Source: Natrialba chahannaoensis JCM 10990 (lineage in GTDB: Archaea; Halobacteriota; Halobacteria; Halobacteriales; Natrialbaceae). From it: a DNA stretch of 64,000 nt. Positions within the stretch are counted from its first letter, which is position 1. Each line of letters begins with the position of its first letter. The stretch spans positions 64,224 to 128,223 of the forward strand of contig NZ_AOIN01000099.1 in assembly GCF_000337135.1 (NCBI RefSeq). Direction: 5' to 3'. This document shows, in pieces, positions 8,781 to 19,074 of this stretch. The notes beneath the pieces are model-generated. The model did not search any database, was not told the DNA's origin, and saw only the letters and a list, made by a program, of their open reading frames with translations. Made by a program: the position numbers and the translations under genes.

Positions 8781-9661
8781 TTATGGCTGTTCTGGTTCCG
8801 GTGCTTCTTCCCGCCCCTGCTCGTGTCCGTTCCTCTGCTCGCCGCCGCAGCGCGCCCCCCGCTTGAGTTCGCGCGCCTTGGACTCGAGTGCAGCCGCCGC
8901 GGGCGCGTCGCCGGTGCCGTGCTCGGCGATCAGGTCGACGAGCGCGCTGCCGACGATAACGCCGTCCGCGCCGGCCTCGATGATTTCGGCGGCGTGGTCG
9001 CCCTCGCTGACGCCGAAGCCGACGGCCTTGGGGACGTCGTACGCCGAGAGTCGCGTCAGGCTGTCGTGTGTTGCGTTCGAGACGTCCGCCCGCGCGCCGG
9101 TCGTTCCGAGGCGGGCCTGGACGTAGGCGAAGCCCGAGACCTGGGACATAATCCGGTCCAGGCGCTCGCCGGCGGTCGTCGGCGCGACGATGAAGACGAG
9201 GTCGAGGCCGTGGTCGTCGCAGGCGTCACGGAGCGGGTCCGCCTCCTCCGCGGGGAGGTCGGGAACGATGATTCCCGAGAGGCCCGCGTCGGCTGCTCGC
9301 TCCACGAACGGACGGACATCGGGTTCAGAGCCGTACTGGAGGATCATGTTGTAGTACGTCATCACCAGCAGCGGCGCGTCCGTCTCGAGTTCGTCCACCA
9401 GGTCGAAGAACCGCGCGGGCGTCGTCCCGGCGTCGAGCGCGCGGTTGATCGCGGCCTGGATGGTTGGCCCCTCGGCGATCGGTTCGGAGAACGGCAGCCC
9501 GAGTTCGATCAGGTCCGACCCGCCGCGGTCGAGCGCCTCAACGTATTCCTTGGTGTCCTCGAGCGACGGGTCTCCCGCCGTGATGTACGTAATGAGCGCG
9601 GGATGGTTCTCACGGATGGCGGCCTCGATGTCGCTGTCTATCGTCGCTGTCTGTTCACCGC

Positions 9662-9665
<4 letters not shown>
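8781..9665 (-). CDS. trpA: Tryptophan synthase alpha subunit
   Basis: TIM-barrel subunit that cleaves indole-3-glycerol phosphate to indole and G3P and passes indole to TrpB. Length 294 residues; the last 30 ([16 protein letters not shown]) are a polar extension beyond the fold. The catalytic Glu49 equivalent is in [11 protein letters not shown]. The position of catalytic Asp60 is Glu here (PIAEG instead of the usual PLADG), and the preceding Asp56 equivalent is also Glu. The phosphate loop is [14 protein letters not shown] and VGSALVDLI. It overlaps trpB by 4 bp, so translation is probably coupled. Confidence 0.95.
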
Positions 9666-10929
<1,264 letters not shown>

Positions 10930-10933
<4 letters not shown>

Positions 10934-11805
10934 GTCTGTGTGCGTGTCTCCGTCGTTGCTGTCGGTTCCACTGCCTCTACCAGTCGTCGTGTGTTGGCGG
11001 TCACATCGCTGTCGCCGTCGCCACCATGATCCATGATGGCGCTGCCAACCAGTAACGCGTCCGCGCCCGCGTCGCGCATCCGACGGACATCCGAAGGAGC
11101 AGAAATCCCGCTCTCAGCGATCAGCGTCACGTCGTCCGGGTCCGGTCTCTCGGTTCCACCGCTCGACTCGTCGAGGCGACAGAGTCGCCTCGCGTGCGGT
11201 GCAACAGATTCGAACGTCCCGAGGTCGACCTCGAGTTTTGCGAGATCACGATTGTTCACCCCGATGAGCGTCGCACCGGCCTCAAGGGCGTCAGCGAGTT
11301 CGTCGCGGTCGTGAACCTCGACGAGGGGCTGGAAGCCGCGCTCGCGAGCGGCTCCGACGAGTTCGTCGAGATTGTCGACGAACCGGGCGATCAGGAGGAC
11401 CAGGTCGGATTCGACCACGTCCAGACTTGCCTCCTCGAGGATGAAGTCCTTCCGGAGGACGGGGACGTCGACGGCCTCTCGAACCTGCCGCAGGGCGTCT
11501 GGCGAGCCGCCGAAGTGGGTTGGTTCAGTCAATACTGAGATTGCCGTTGCGCCGCCTGCAACCATCGCTTCGGCCAGTTCGGCGGGGTCGTCCTCGCGTG
11601 TACCGTCCGTCGTCGGACTCGTCGGTTTCACCTCGGCGATGACCGGTACCCGGCCGTCTTGTTCAGTCTGCGCGACCGCGTCGAGAAACGACCGCGCGTC
11701 GACATCAAGCGGTGCCCGCTCCCGGTCCTGTCCCGCAGCAGCGCGCTCGGCGGCGGCTGCGAGAATGGATTGCACCGGTGGTGCGAGCTCCGTACCAGAA
11801 GTCAT
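10930..11805 (-). CDS. trpC: Indole-3-glycerol phosphate synthase
   Basis: First gene of the operon; closes the ring of CdRP to give indole-3-glycerol phosphate. Length 291 residues. Motifs: [11 protein letters not shown] (catalytic Lys strand), [34 protein letters not shown] and a C-terminal phosphate loop [11 protein letters not shown]. An insertion around [17 protein letters not shown] is not usual in the family. The start at 11805 is supported by a TATA-like TTTTGTA 26-32 bp upstream, the spacing expected for a leaderless haloarchaeal transcript. Confidence 0.95.
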
Positions 11806-11807
11806 TG

Positions 11808-11837
11808 TTGTACATCAACGTACTCATTTGTACAAAA
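11808..11837 (-). promoter_or_regulatory. trp operon promoter with three phased GTAC cores (TRP-box-like)
   Basis: TGTACA occurs at 11809-11814 and 11829-11834, and a weaker copy CGTACT sits between them at 11819-11824. The GTAC cores at 11810, 11820 and 11830 are exactly 10 bp apart, one helical turn. The distal box overlaps the TATA-like TTTTGTA (minus strand, 11831-11837) and the proximal box sits 3 bp from the trpC start, where a repressor would block initiation. TGTACA is the TRP box bound by the tryptophan repressor TrpY of Methanothermobacter (established knowledge); use of the same box here is inference. Confidence 0.7.
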
Positions 11838-11910
11838 GTGTTGCGCCATCCACCGCCACTCACAGTGACGACCGGCGACTATTCAAGGCCGTGTTTCCTA
11901 CGGACCGCGT

Positions 11911-12381
11911 ATGGAGGACGTTACGGACGCTGGAATCTACGCGCGGGAGTCGACGTATCTCGACCGGTACGTACAGCTCGGTGCGGCCAGCGGGCGCGTG
12001 CTGACTGTTTCCTTTCCGGACGCACCCGAAGACGACGCCGAAGGCGATCACCCGGTACTCGATCGAATCTTCGAGTACTTAGACGGCCTCGAACCGGTCA
12101 CCTTCGACGACGTACAGGTCGCACTGACGATTCCGACCGACCAGCGCGCCGTACTCGAGCAAGTACAGTCAATTCCGTACGGTGACCAGGTCGACGTCGC
12201 CACGCTTACGCAGATGACGCCCGAACTCGACCCCGACGACCAGGACGACGGTATCCTGGTTCGGACGGCACTCGACGAAAATCCAGCGCCCATTCTGATC
12301 CCCGACCACCGCGTCCGCGACGGCCCGAGTGCCGCACCACCGACCGTCGAACAGAAGTTACGCTCACTCGAAGAGTTGTAG
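11911..12381 (+). CDS. MGMT/alkyltransferase-like protein lacking the acceptor cysteine
   Basis: Protein of 156 residues, divergent from trpC. The C-terminal half has the DNA-binding and active-site architecture of O6-methylguanine methyltransferases: VQSIPYGDQVDVATL, an Arg in ILVRTALDENP, then NPAPILIPDHRVRDGPS. The canonical active-site motif is PCHRV; here the acceptor Cys is Asp, so it cannot act as a suicide methyltransferase. Alkyltransferase-like (ATL) proteins, which flag alkyl-guanines for other repair pathways, also lack this Cys but usually have Trp or Ala. The N-terminal 60 residues are haloarchaea-specific. Damage sensing is the likely role, by analogy only. Confidence 0.82.
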   Translation: MEDVTDAGIYARESTYLDRYVQLGAASGRVLTVSFPDAPEDDAEGDHPVLDRIFEYLDGLEPVTFDDVQVALTIPTDQRAVLEQVQSIPYGDQVDVATLTQMTPELDPDDQDDGILVRTALDENPAPILIPDHRVRDGPSAAPPTVEQKLRSLEEL

Positions 12382-12394
12382 TGGAGGTCGACTC

Positions 12395-12742
12395 TTACTC
12401 TGCCGTCCATGTCACGTACAGATACAGGCCGATCCCGATGAAGACCAGCAGCGACGACACCTGGTTGAGTGCCGGCGACTGTGTGAACAACGCCCCAAAC
12501 TGCGCGATTCCGCCCACAATCAGAAAGACAGCACCGCCTAACGCTGCCGAGAGTTCACCATCCGACAGATCAAACAACACGACCCCGACACCGATCGCGA
12601 TCGTCCCAAAGACGAACTCGGCGGCAAGCGACGCGATCACGTCCCCGGTCATCGCACTGTATATGACCAGTGCGAAGTAGAGGACAATTCCGAGAAAGAT
12701 CGCACGATACGCTGCATCCGGCACGGCATCACTACGGCTCAT
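12395..12742 (-). CDS. Small integral membrane protein
   Basis: Protein of 115 residues with four predicted membrane helices: about 13-30, 34-55, 63-82 and 90-110 (SSLLVFIGIGLYLYVTW). Only a short cytoplasmic N-terminus (MSRSDAVPDAAYRA) precedes them. Family unknown. A GTG at 12790 in the same frame overlaps the stop of the upstream CPBP gene (GTGA) and would add 16 polar residues; I prefer the ATG at 12742 but coupling is possible. Convergent with the MGMT-like gene. Confidence 0.65.
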   Translation of the reverse strand: MSRSDAVPDAAYRAIFLGIVLYFALVIYSAMTGDVIASLAAEFVFGTIAIGVGVVLFDLSDGELSAALGGAVFLIVGGIAQFGALFTQSPALNQVSSLLVFIGIGLYLYVTWTAE

Positions 12743-12786
12743 ACCCGATTCTTTTCGCGTGGAATTGTTACCGTTCGGATTTCGTG

Positions 12787-13926
12787 TCACTCCTCACGGT
12801 CCGGATCGGACGCCGCGGACGCGGAGGAAGACGCTGACTCTGCACCCACCAACGACTCACTCCACTCGAGTCCGAACGCCTCGTGCACGACGAACTCGAG
12901 TGCGTTGATCAGGTAGTGTGCGACGACGACGACGAGGAAGCTGCCGGTGACGATGAACAGGGCGGCGAGGACGAGGCCGAGTGCGCCGGTGACGATAATG
13001 CCGACGGTGCCTTGCATGCCGTGGCCGAGCGCGAACGCGATCGATGAGAGGAAAGCGAGGAGCCACGGCGAGATGTCAAAGCCGGCTGAGAGGACGCCGA
13101 TGAGTGCGGCGCGAAAGAGGAGTTCCTCGAAGATGGCGATGATCGGGAGCACGACGAGCAGGAGGACGAGCCAGCCGCGTGCGGAGTCGGGGGCGAGCAT
13201 CGATCGGAGTCGCTCGTCGTGGTCGAAACCGAATCGTGTCGCGAGTGCAGCGCTAAATTCGTTCCCGATGTAGAGGAGGATACCGGCGACTGTGCCGATG
13301 AGGAGTCCGGTCGTGAGGTAGTCGACGCTGAACTCGATGCCGAGCGCCCACGCTGGGATGCCGGTGTAGAGAATCGCGCCGAGGATGAGCAAGAGGAACA
13401 GACCCTGTGAGACGGCGACGTTCGCGAGGAGCATTCCGGTCGAGAGGTCGGTCGGATCGATTTCGTCGCGCTGGGCACGGGCAGGAGAACGTGCTGTGTC
13501 GTCTGGCTGTTTGCTGTTTTCGGTGGCGTTGGTGTTGGCGCTGGCGTTGCCAAGGTCGGTGCTGATGTCGATATCGACGCTGGTGTTGGTGTCAGTATCG
13601 GTGTTGGTGCCAGTACCGGTCCCAGTGTCAATAGCCGTGTCAGTACCGGCATCGGTAGCTGACTCTGGAACAGGATGGTTCTCTTCCGTCACGGACTCCA
13701 CGGACTCTGCAGACTCCCTAGCGCTCGCTAGCGAGGAGTCAGGCTTGGAAGAAGTGGCTGCATCCGTGTCGGTAGGAGTCGTCGTATCAGCGTCAGTGCC
13801 AGTACTGATGTCAGTGTCGCCGTCACTGTCAGCGTCAGCAAACGACGACTGTGTGAGATGCGAAAGAACGAGCAACAACACGAGGACGACGCCTGTGATC
13901 GCCGCGAACGCCGTCCACTGTACCAT
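12787..13926 (-). CDS. CPBP-family intramembrane metalloprotease
   Basis: Protein of 379 residues. One N-terminal membrane segment (residues 5-22) is followed by a roughly 130-residue low-complexity linker of alternating Asp/Thr/Gly (TDTDTNTSVDIDIST), then the CPBP/abortive-infection domain with several helices. Catalytic motifs are EELLFRAAL (EExxxR), FALGHGMQG and VVAHYLINALEF. Family members process prenylated or membrane substrates; the substrate here is unknown. The linker is encoded by hexanucleotide-like repeats (13540-13660 and 13755-13840), far longer than is usual, so length probably varies between strains. Next to lonB on the same strand, 18 bp apart. Confidence 0.85.
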   Translation of the reverse strand: MVQWTAFAAITGVVLVLLLVLSHLTQSSFADADSDGDTDISTGTDADTTTPTDTDAATSSKPDSSLASARESAESVESVTEENHPVPESATDAGTDTAIDTGTGTGTNTDTDTNTSVDIDISTDLGNASANTNATENSKQPDDTARSPARAQRDEIDPTDLSTGMLLANVAVSQGLFLLLILGAILYTGIPAWALGIEFSVDYLTTGLLIGTVAGILLYIGNEFSAALATRFGFDHDERLRSMLAPDSARGWLVLLLVVLPIIAIFEELLFRAALIGVLSAGFDISPWLLAFLSSIAFALGHGMQGTVGIIVTGALGLVLAALFIVTGSFLVVVVAHYLINALEFVVHEAFGLEWSESLVGAESASSSASAASDPDREE

Positions 13927-13944
13927 CGATCGACCCTCCTGTCG

Positions 13945-16278
13945 TTACTGTGGACTTGGGTTCGACCCGCTTGCGGAGCCGACCGTCTGCTGGTCGAACG
14001 CCGAGCCGGTGATCGACTTCAGGCGGTCGACGAGCGAGTCCTTCTTCGGTTCGCCCTCGAGTGCGACATCGAGCACTTCACTGATGTTCTCACACGGGAC
14101 GATCTCGACCATCTCGTCGTACTCGTCTTCGATCATCACGTCCTGCTCGTTGGCCTTCGGAATGATGACCTTGTCACAGCCGGCCTTGGCGGCGGCTTCG
14201 ATCTTGTGGGTCACCCCACCGACCGGGAGCACGTCGCCGCGGACCGACAGCGAGCCGGTCATCGCGACCGACTGGTCGACCGGAATATCCTCCAGCGCGG
14301 AGATGACGGCGGTTGCCACCGTGATGGAGGCGGAGTCGCCGTCGACACCCTGCTGGCCAGCCTGGACGAACTGGATGTGGATGTCCTTCTCCGAGAGATC
14401 CACGTCGGAGAACTTCTTGATGATCGCCGAGACGTTCTGGACCGACTCCTCGGCCATCTCCTTGAGCTTCCCGGTGGCGATGACCTGTCCACCACCCTGT
14501 GCGGGCGCGATTTCGGCCATGACCGGCAGCATGATTCCGGAGTCTTCGCCCATGACTGCGAGGCCGTTGACGCGGCCTTCGACGCCGTCGTCGGTGACCT
14601 GCAGTTCGTAGTCCTTGCGGCGTTCGATGTAATCGTCGGCCAGCTGCTGTTCGATCGAGCGCGAGCGCTGCTTGGCCTGGAGCACGTCGTCGCGGGTCGT
14701 GCGGTCGCGGTCCTCGGCGCGGGCGATGTCACCGGCGACGCGGACCAATCCACCGAGGCTGCGGAAGTGCAGCGTCAGGTGGTTCTTCCGGCCCGAGCGA
14801 CGCTTGGCCTCGAGGAGCAGTTCCTCGACGGCGTCGCGGGTGAAGTGTGGCAGGCGGCCATCGCGTTCGACTTCCTGGGCGATGAACCGGGCGTACTTCC
14901 GGCGCATCTCCGGCGTGGACTCGATGGTGTCGTCCATGTAGACCTCGTACCCGTATCCCTTGACACGGTTCCGGAGTGCGGGGTGCATGTTCTCCATGGC
15001 GTCCAGGTTCCCTGCAGCGATCATGACGAAGTCACAGGGGACGGGTTCGGTCTGAACCATCGCGCCCGAGGAGCGCTCGGACTGGCCTGTGATCGAGAAC
15101 TCGCCTTCCTGGATCGCCGTCATCAGCTTCTGCTGGGTACGCACGTCGAGCGTGTTGATCTCGTCGACGAACAGCACGCCCTTGTTGGACTTGTGGATCG
15201 AACCAGGTTCGACGCGGTCGTGGCTCGGCGTCTCCATCCCACCGGACTGGAACGGGTCGTGGCGAACGTCGCCCAGCAGCGCGCCGGCGTGAGCGCCGGT
15301 CGCGTCCTCGAACGGTGCCTGGCGCTGCTCGCCGTTGTTGATGATCATATTCGGTACCATCGCGTCCGTTCCGCGGCTGGTATAGCGGAAGATAAGCCAG
15401 ACAACACCAGCTGCGATGATCCCCATCAGTATATTCGCCGGACTGAGGATCGTGTAGCCGATAATGATCGCGATAATGATCCACATCAGGATCGAGCGCA
15501 TCTGGTTGCGCTTTCGCGCTTCCTCCTTGTGCGCGTCGATGATCTGTTCGCCCTTGCCTGCTGGGACGGTGCGGACCTTCGGCTCGTTGCCGTCGTCCGG
15601 GTTGTGATAGACGAGTACGTCCTGCAGGTCCTCCTGTGGCAGGAGCTGACTCATTGCCTTCGCCAGCATCGACTTCCCGGTCCCCGGGGAACCGATCATC
15701 ATCACGTGGCGGCGCTGCTTTGCCGCCTTGATGATGATGTCTCGCGCCTCGTCCTGCCCGATGACCTGATCGACGAGTCGGTCGGGAACCTCGATGTCCT
15801 CGGTCGACTCGATCTGGAGGCCACCGAGGAGGTCGTCTTCGGCAATCTCCTCGTCTACTTCGACGCCAGGATCGACTTCGACCGTACTGCCGAGGTCATC
15901 AACAGTTTCGATCTCGTCATCGGTACTGTCGGTCCTGTCGTCGCCAGCGTCAGCCCGGCCGTTGGACTCGTCGGTTCCGAGGCCGTCGTCGCCGACGGTG
16001 ATCCTACTATCCTGTTCGTCCTCGTCGCTGGTGACATCAGTTCCGCCGTCGACGTCGTCTGGGTCACCGGTTTCATCGGTCGGCGACCGGTCTCCCTGAC
16101 GCTCCGTCTCCGAAGACTGAGACGGTGACTGTGATTGAGACTGGGAAGCGGGAGATTGTGAGCGCTCCTCCGTGCGCTCGGTCTCGTGCTCCCGTTCTGT
16201 CTCCTGCGCCTGTTCCTCGTCCGGCGCAGCTCCGGAGGCGTCCTCGGGAGGGTCGTCAACGTTCGTATCGTTGCTCAT
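13945..16278 (-). CDS. lonB: Membrane-bound ATP-dependent protease LonB
   Basis: Archaeal Lon of 777 residues, the main membrane-associated quality-control protease; in Haloferax it is essential and controls phytoene synthase, hence carotenoids. Layout: an acidic, Ser/Gln/Glu-rich disordered N-terminus of about 165 residues, AAA+ domain with Walker A GSPGTGKSMLAKA, two inserted transmembrane helices (MWIIIAIIIGYTI, then ILMGIIAAGVVWLIF), Walker B GVLFVDEINTL, and a C-terminal protease domain with the Ser/Lys dyad (GDSASITVA; THKIEAAAKAGCDKV). The start at 16278 avoids a 36-residue extension rich in Arg and Cys. The N-terminal tail is longer than usual and repetitive (SQSQSQSPSQSS). Confidence 0.96.
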   Translation of the reverse strand: MSNDTNVDDPPEDASGAAPDEEQAQETEREHETERTEERSQSPASQSQSQSPSQSSETERQGDRSPTDETGDPDDVDGGTDVTSDEDEQDSRITVGDDGLGTDESNGRADAGDDRTDSTDDEIETVDDLGSTVEVDPGVEVDEEIAEDDLLGGLQIESTEDIEVPDRLVDQVIGQDEARDIIIKAAKQRRHVMMIGSPGTGKSMLAKAMSQLLPQEDLQDVLVYHNPDDGNEPKVRTVPAGKGEQIIDAHKEEARKRNQMRSILMWIIIAIIIGYTILSPANILMGIIAAGVVWLIFRYTSRGTDAMVPNMIINNGEQRQAPFEDATGAHAGALLGDVRHDPFQSGGMETPSHDRVEPGSIHKSNKGVLFVDEINTLDVRTQQKLMTAIQEGEFSITGQSERSSGAMVQTEPVPCDFVMIAAGNLDAMENMHPALRNRVKGYGYEVYMDDTIESTPEMRRKYARFIAQEVERDGRLPHFTRDAVEELLLEAKRRSGRKNHLTLHFRSLGGLVRVAGDIARAEDRDRTTRDDVLQAKQRSRSIEQQLADDYIERRKDYELQVTDDGVEGRVNGLAVMGEDSGIMLPVMAEIAPAQGGGQVIATGKLKEMAEESVQNVSAIIKKFSDVDLSEKDIHIQFVQAGQQGVDGDSASITVATAVISALEDIPVDQSVAMTGSLSVRGDVLPVGGVTHKIEAAAKAGCDKVIIPKANEQDVMIEDEYDEMVEIVPCENISEVLDVALEGEPKKDSLVDRLKSITGSAFDQQTVGSASGSNPSPQ

Positions 16279-16657
16279 AGAACTCTGTTCGGTACCTGTT
16301 TCGAAGGGATTGCCACTGATATACTTTCTCCATGCGTCGAATCGTGTCGAGTGCCGAAAACGGCAGATAGGGCGGCTAACGGACACGTCCTATATCGGAA
16401 CAGTACTGGTCAATATCCGAATGGACGTGACAGCGAATTACCTGTTACATTCCCGGACACTCACGGGAAGAAACCGGTTTCGTTGCCGAGAACTCGAGAT
16501 CGGTTCATACAATGCCGAACGTATCTGTTTTCGAATATGGGGGAATGCCTGTGATCAGCTCAAGCGGTGAGAAAACGGCAGGCGATAGCCAATGCGAAAC
16601 CGATTCGCCCGCGACTAACTCGCCACGCTTAAGCGCGATGCCCAAACAATGTCCGGC
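16279..16657. other. Divergent intergenic region between lonB and nadM
   Basis: 379 bp without a convincing gene, AT-richer than its surroundings. For lonB a TATA-like AGTATATC (minus strand, about 16318-16326) lies some 45 bp upstream of its start. For nadM, CTTAAGCG near 16627-16634 is about 27 bp upstream of the start at 16658, consistent with a leaderless transcript. No other structure seen. Confidence 0.5.
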
Positions 16658-17176
16658 ATGACCCGGGGGTTCTACATCGGCCGCTTTCAGCCCTTCCACA
16701 ACGGCCATTACAACATGGTCGAACGCATCGCCGCCGACGTCGACGAACTCGTTCTCGGCATCGGCAGTGCCGACAACTCACACACCGTTCGCAACCCGTT
16801 CACCGCCGGCGAGCGAATCATGATGATCACCAAATCGCTCGTCGACACCGACCTCGTCACCTACGCCGTCCCCATCGAGGACTTAGAACGTAACTCTGTC
16901 TGGGTGAGCCACGTCCAGAGCATGAGCCCCGACTTCGACGTCGCCTACTCGAACAACCCGCTCGTCATCCAACTCTTTCGCGAGGCCGACATCGAAATCC
17001 GCCAGTCCCCGATGTTCAACCGGGACGTACTCGAGGGCTCCGAGGTTCGCGAACGCATGATCAACGGCGACGACTGGGAGTCGCTCGTCCCCGAACCGGT
17101 CGTCGAAGTCGTCGACGAAATCGGCGGTATCGAACGCATTCAGATGGTCAGCGGCTCGGATTCGAACGGCGACTAG
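16658..17176 (+). CDS. nadM: Nicotinamide-nucleotide adenylyltransferase (archaeal NadM type)
   Basis: Makes NAD+ from NMN and ATP. Length 172 residues, usual for archaeal NMNAT. N-terminal nucleotidyltransferase motif GFYIGRFQPFHNGHYN (HxGH) and C-terminal SGSEVRERMINGDDW-like segment (ISSTxxR counterpart, LEGSEVRERM). An alternative Met three codons upstream (MSGMTRGF) is possible, but TATA spacing favours 16658. The next gene starts 3 bp after the stop. Confidence 0.94.
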   Translation: MTRGFYIGRFQPFHNGHYNMVERIAADVDELVLGIGSADNSHTVRNPFTAGERIMMITKSLVDTDLVTYAVPIEDLERNSVWVSHVQSMSPDFDVAYSNNPLVIQLFREADIEIRQSPMFNRDVLEGSEVRERMINGDDWESLVPEPVVEVVDEIGGIERIQMVSGSDSNGD

Positions 17177-17179
17177 CGC

Positions 17180-17725
17180 GTGTACACTCCGGTTCCAGAC
17201 CGCTCACAGGGGCGTGATTTGTCTCGGTTTCCATCAGTCTGGGTTGCGGCGACGATGGCAATACTCGGCGTCTCCGCGCTCGGAGGGATGCTCGTAACGC
17301 TCGCCGTTGCTACCGAGATGACGACACCGACGAGCGGCTCTGTTGCACTCAGCAATCTGCTCCAGAGCGTTTCGATGTACGCAGTCGCGGTGGCGTTGAC
17401 CACCGGTCTGCCACCAGGCTTTGTTGTCCTCCGACGAGTCATCGACACAGCAAGATCGGGAACAGAGCTTGCACTCGGCCCCGGCACGTTCGTCCTGCTC
17501 TGTCTCGAGTGCTGTGCGCTCGTCAGCGCCGCCGTGAGCTATCCGATCGTCGTTATCTTTGCGGAGTTCTGGGGACCTGGGTTCCGACCAGTGTCGATCG
17601 CACTGACGTTCGGACTCGAGTCCGTCGCCGGCGTAACTGGCCACGAGGCGGTCGCCCTGTTTCTGCTGGCGGTGGTCTGCTGGGCTGTTGCCTGGCTGAT
17701 TGCGGCTGTTCGTGGCGAGACCTGA
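17180..17725 (+). CDS. Integral membrane protein, unknown family
   Basis: Protein of 181 residues with a GTG start 3 bp after the nadM stop, so the two are probably co-transcribed. Four predicted membrane segments: about 20-45, 55-80, 95-125 and 148-175 (FLLAVVCWAVAWLIAAV). Two adjacent Cys (LECCALVSAA) lie in the third segment. There is no recognisable motif; a role linked to nadM is not implied beyond co-transcription. Confidence 0.65.
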   Translation: MYTPVPDRSQGRDLSRFPSVWVAATMAILGVSALGGMLVTLAVATEMTTPTSGSVALSNLLQSVSMYAVAVALTTGLPPGFVVLRRVIDTARSGTELALGPGTFVLLCLECCALVSAAVSYPIVVIFAEFWGPGFRPVSIALTFGLESVAGVTGHEAVALFLLAVVCWAVAWLIAAVRGET

Positions 17726-17803
17726 GCGGGCGGCAGGGTCCCGCTTTCCGACCGGGTGTCCGGTTCCGAACAACCTTTTCTGAATCGGCGGCTTTGATAC
17801 GGC

Positions 17804-18868
17804 ATGATCACGATCGCGTCGGACTTTGGCTCGCCGTATCCGGCGACGATGAAGGGCGTGCTCTGTCAGCGTGTGGATGCCAGCGCTGAAACGGGAACTG
17901 GCGCAGGAACAGGAACAGGAACAGGCACGGCCACGGGTACAGACGCGGAGACGGACACAGACACCGGAACTACTCCCGTCACTTCATCCACCTCGCCCAC
18001 TCCGTCCACCACTACCAGTACCACTCCCAACACCGACACCACCAGACTGGTCGACATCGCCCACGACTTCCCACGCCAAGATATCCGGGCGAGCAGCTTC
18101 TGGCTGCGCGAAATCCTGCCGTACTACCCACCGGCAGTTCACCTCGTCGTCGTCGACCCTGGCGTCGGCACCGACCGCGACGCACTCGTCGTCCGCGCGG
18201 GCGAGCACATCCTGGTCGGACCGGACAACGGCGTCCTGCTGCCCGCCGCCCGCCGACTCGCAGGCGAAGACGGAGACACATCGTCGGCGGGGCCACTCGA
18301 GTACTACGTCATCGACGAAACCGAACTCGAGCCGCCGGCGGTTGCGGGCCAGGGCGGTCCCCAGCAGAGCGACGACGCGGCTGGCCCAGCAAGCAACACC
18401 TTCCACGGCCGCGACGTGTTCGCACCCGCTGCTGGCGACGTTCACGAGTTCGGCCTCGACCGGTGCGACGACCTGATCGAACTCCCCTTCCTCGAGCGGA
18501 CGGAGTCGGTCGTCGACCTCTCGCTACCGAGCGCAACTGTTGACGATGACCGCGCTGAGGGAGAGGTGCTCGTCGTCGATGATTTCGGCAACGCTATTAC
18601 GAACGTACCAGGGAGATTTCTGGCGGCAGGTGGCCGTGACCACGACAACGACAACGACCACGACAACGACCGCACCCACGTACTTGCGAACGGCGAGCGG
18701 GTACCTGCTGTGGACACCTTCGCTGCCGTTCCCGTCGGCGACCGCCTCGCAACCGCCGGCAGCCACGGCTACGTCGAACTCGATGTCAACCAGGGACGGG
18801 GCAACGAAGCGTTCGATCTCGGGGCCGGTGATCGGGTGGTACTCGAGTTCCCCGTGGTCGAGTCGTAG
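17804..18868 (+). CDS. S-adenosyl-L-methionine hydrolase (adenosine-forming), DUF62 family
   Basis: SAM hydroxide adenosyltransferase that cleaves SAM to adenosine and methionine. Core motifs: MITIASDFGSPYPATMKGV (substrate Asp), VDIAHDFPRQDIRASSFWL, HLVVVDPGVGTDRDALVVR, GPDNGVLLPAARRL and NTFHGRDVFAPAAG. At 354 residues it exceeds the usual 260-280 because of a Thr/Gly/Asp/Pro insert of about 50 residues (29-80) directly after the first motif, encoded by ACAGGA-type hexamer repeats. There is a second Asp/His/Asn-rich loop (RDHDNDNDHDNDRTH) near residue 275. Both fall between conserved strands, so the fold should tolerate them. Confidence 0.9.
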   Translation: MITIASDFGSPYPATMKGVLCQRVDASAETGTGAGTGTGTGTATGTDAETDTDTGTTPVTSSTSPTPSTTTSTTPNTDTTRLVDIAHDFPRQDIRASSFWLREILPYYPPAVHLVVVDPGVGTDRDALVVRAGEHILVGPDNGVLLPAARRLAGEDGDTSSAGPLEYYVIDETELEPPAVAGQGGPQQSDDAAGPASNTFHGRDVFAPAAGDVHEFGLDRCDDLIELPFLERTESVVDLSLPSATVDDDRAEGEVLVVDDFGNAITNVPGRFLAAGGRDHDNDNDHDNDRTHVLANGERVPAVDTFAAVPVGDRLATAGSHGYVELDVNQGRGNEAFDLGAGDRVVLEFPVVES

Positions 18869-18892
18869 CGATGGACGATGAGCGAGGAAATA

Positions 18893-18978
18893 CTATAGTA
18901 CCAACTGGAACTGTTTACACATCAATCACATAGCCTTCGTGCGATTGGGTGTGCACTGACTTTCAGTGGCTACTATAG
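18893..18978. mobile_element. Palindromic MITE-like element, copy 1 (CTATAGTA ends)
   Basis: 86-bp imperfect palindrome bounded by CTATAGTA and its complement TACTATAG. The two arms align along their length: left CTATAGTACCAACTGGAACT, right arm read inward CTATAGTAGCCACTGAAAGT. A second member of the family lies at 31629-31754. No coding capacity and no clear target duplication were seen. Confidence 0.75.
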
Positions 18979-19074
18979 GCTGGTGGCGAGACAGTTGTGA
19001 GCGCCAGCGCTGGAGCTAATTGGCACGGTCAGACAGGACAGGATAGGCCAGTCCAAAGAACGGCTGGCAGCGCG

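Noticed and set aside
13858..16128. Long open frame (756 codons) antisense to lonB; similar long antisense frames opposite the thermosome gene (19821-21269) and icd (60229-61572)
   Set aside because: Such frames are a known by-product of GC-rich codon usage. The sense genes are certain and the antisense translations have no recognisable domain.
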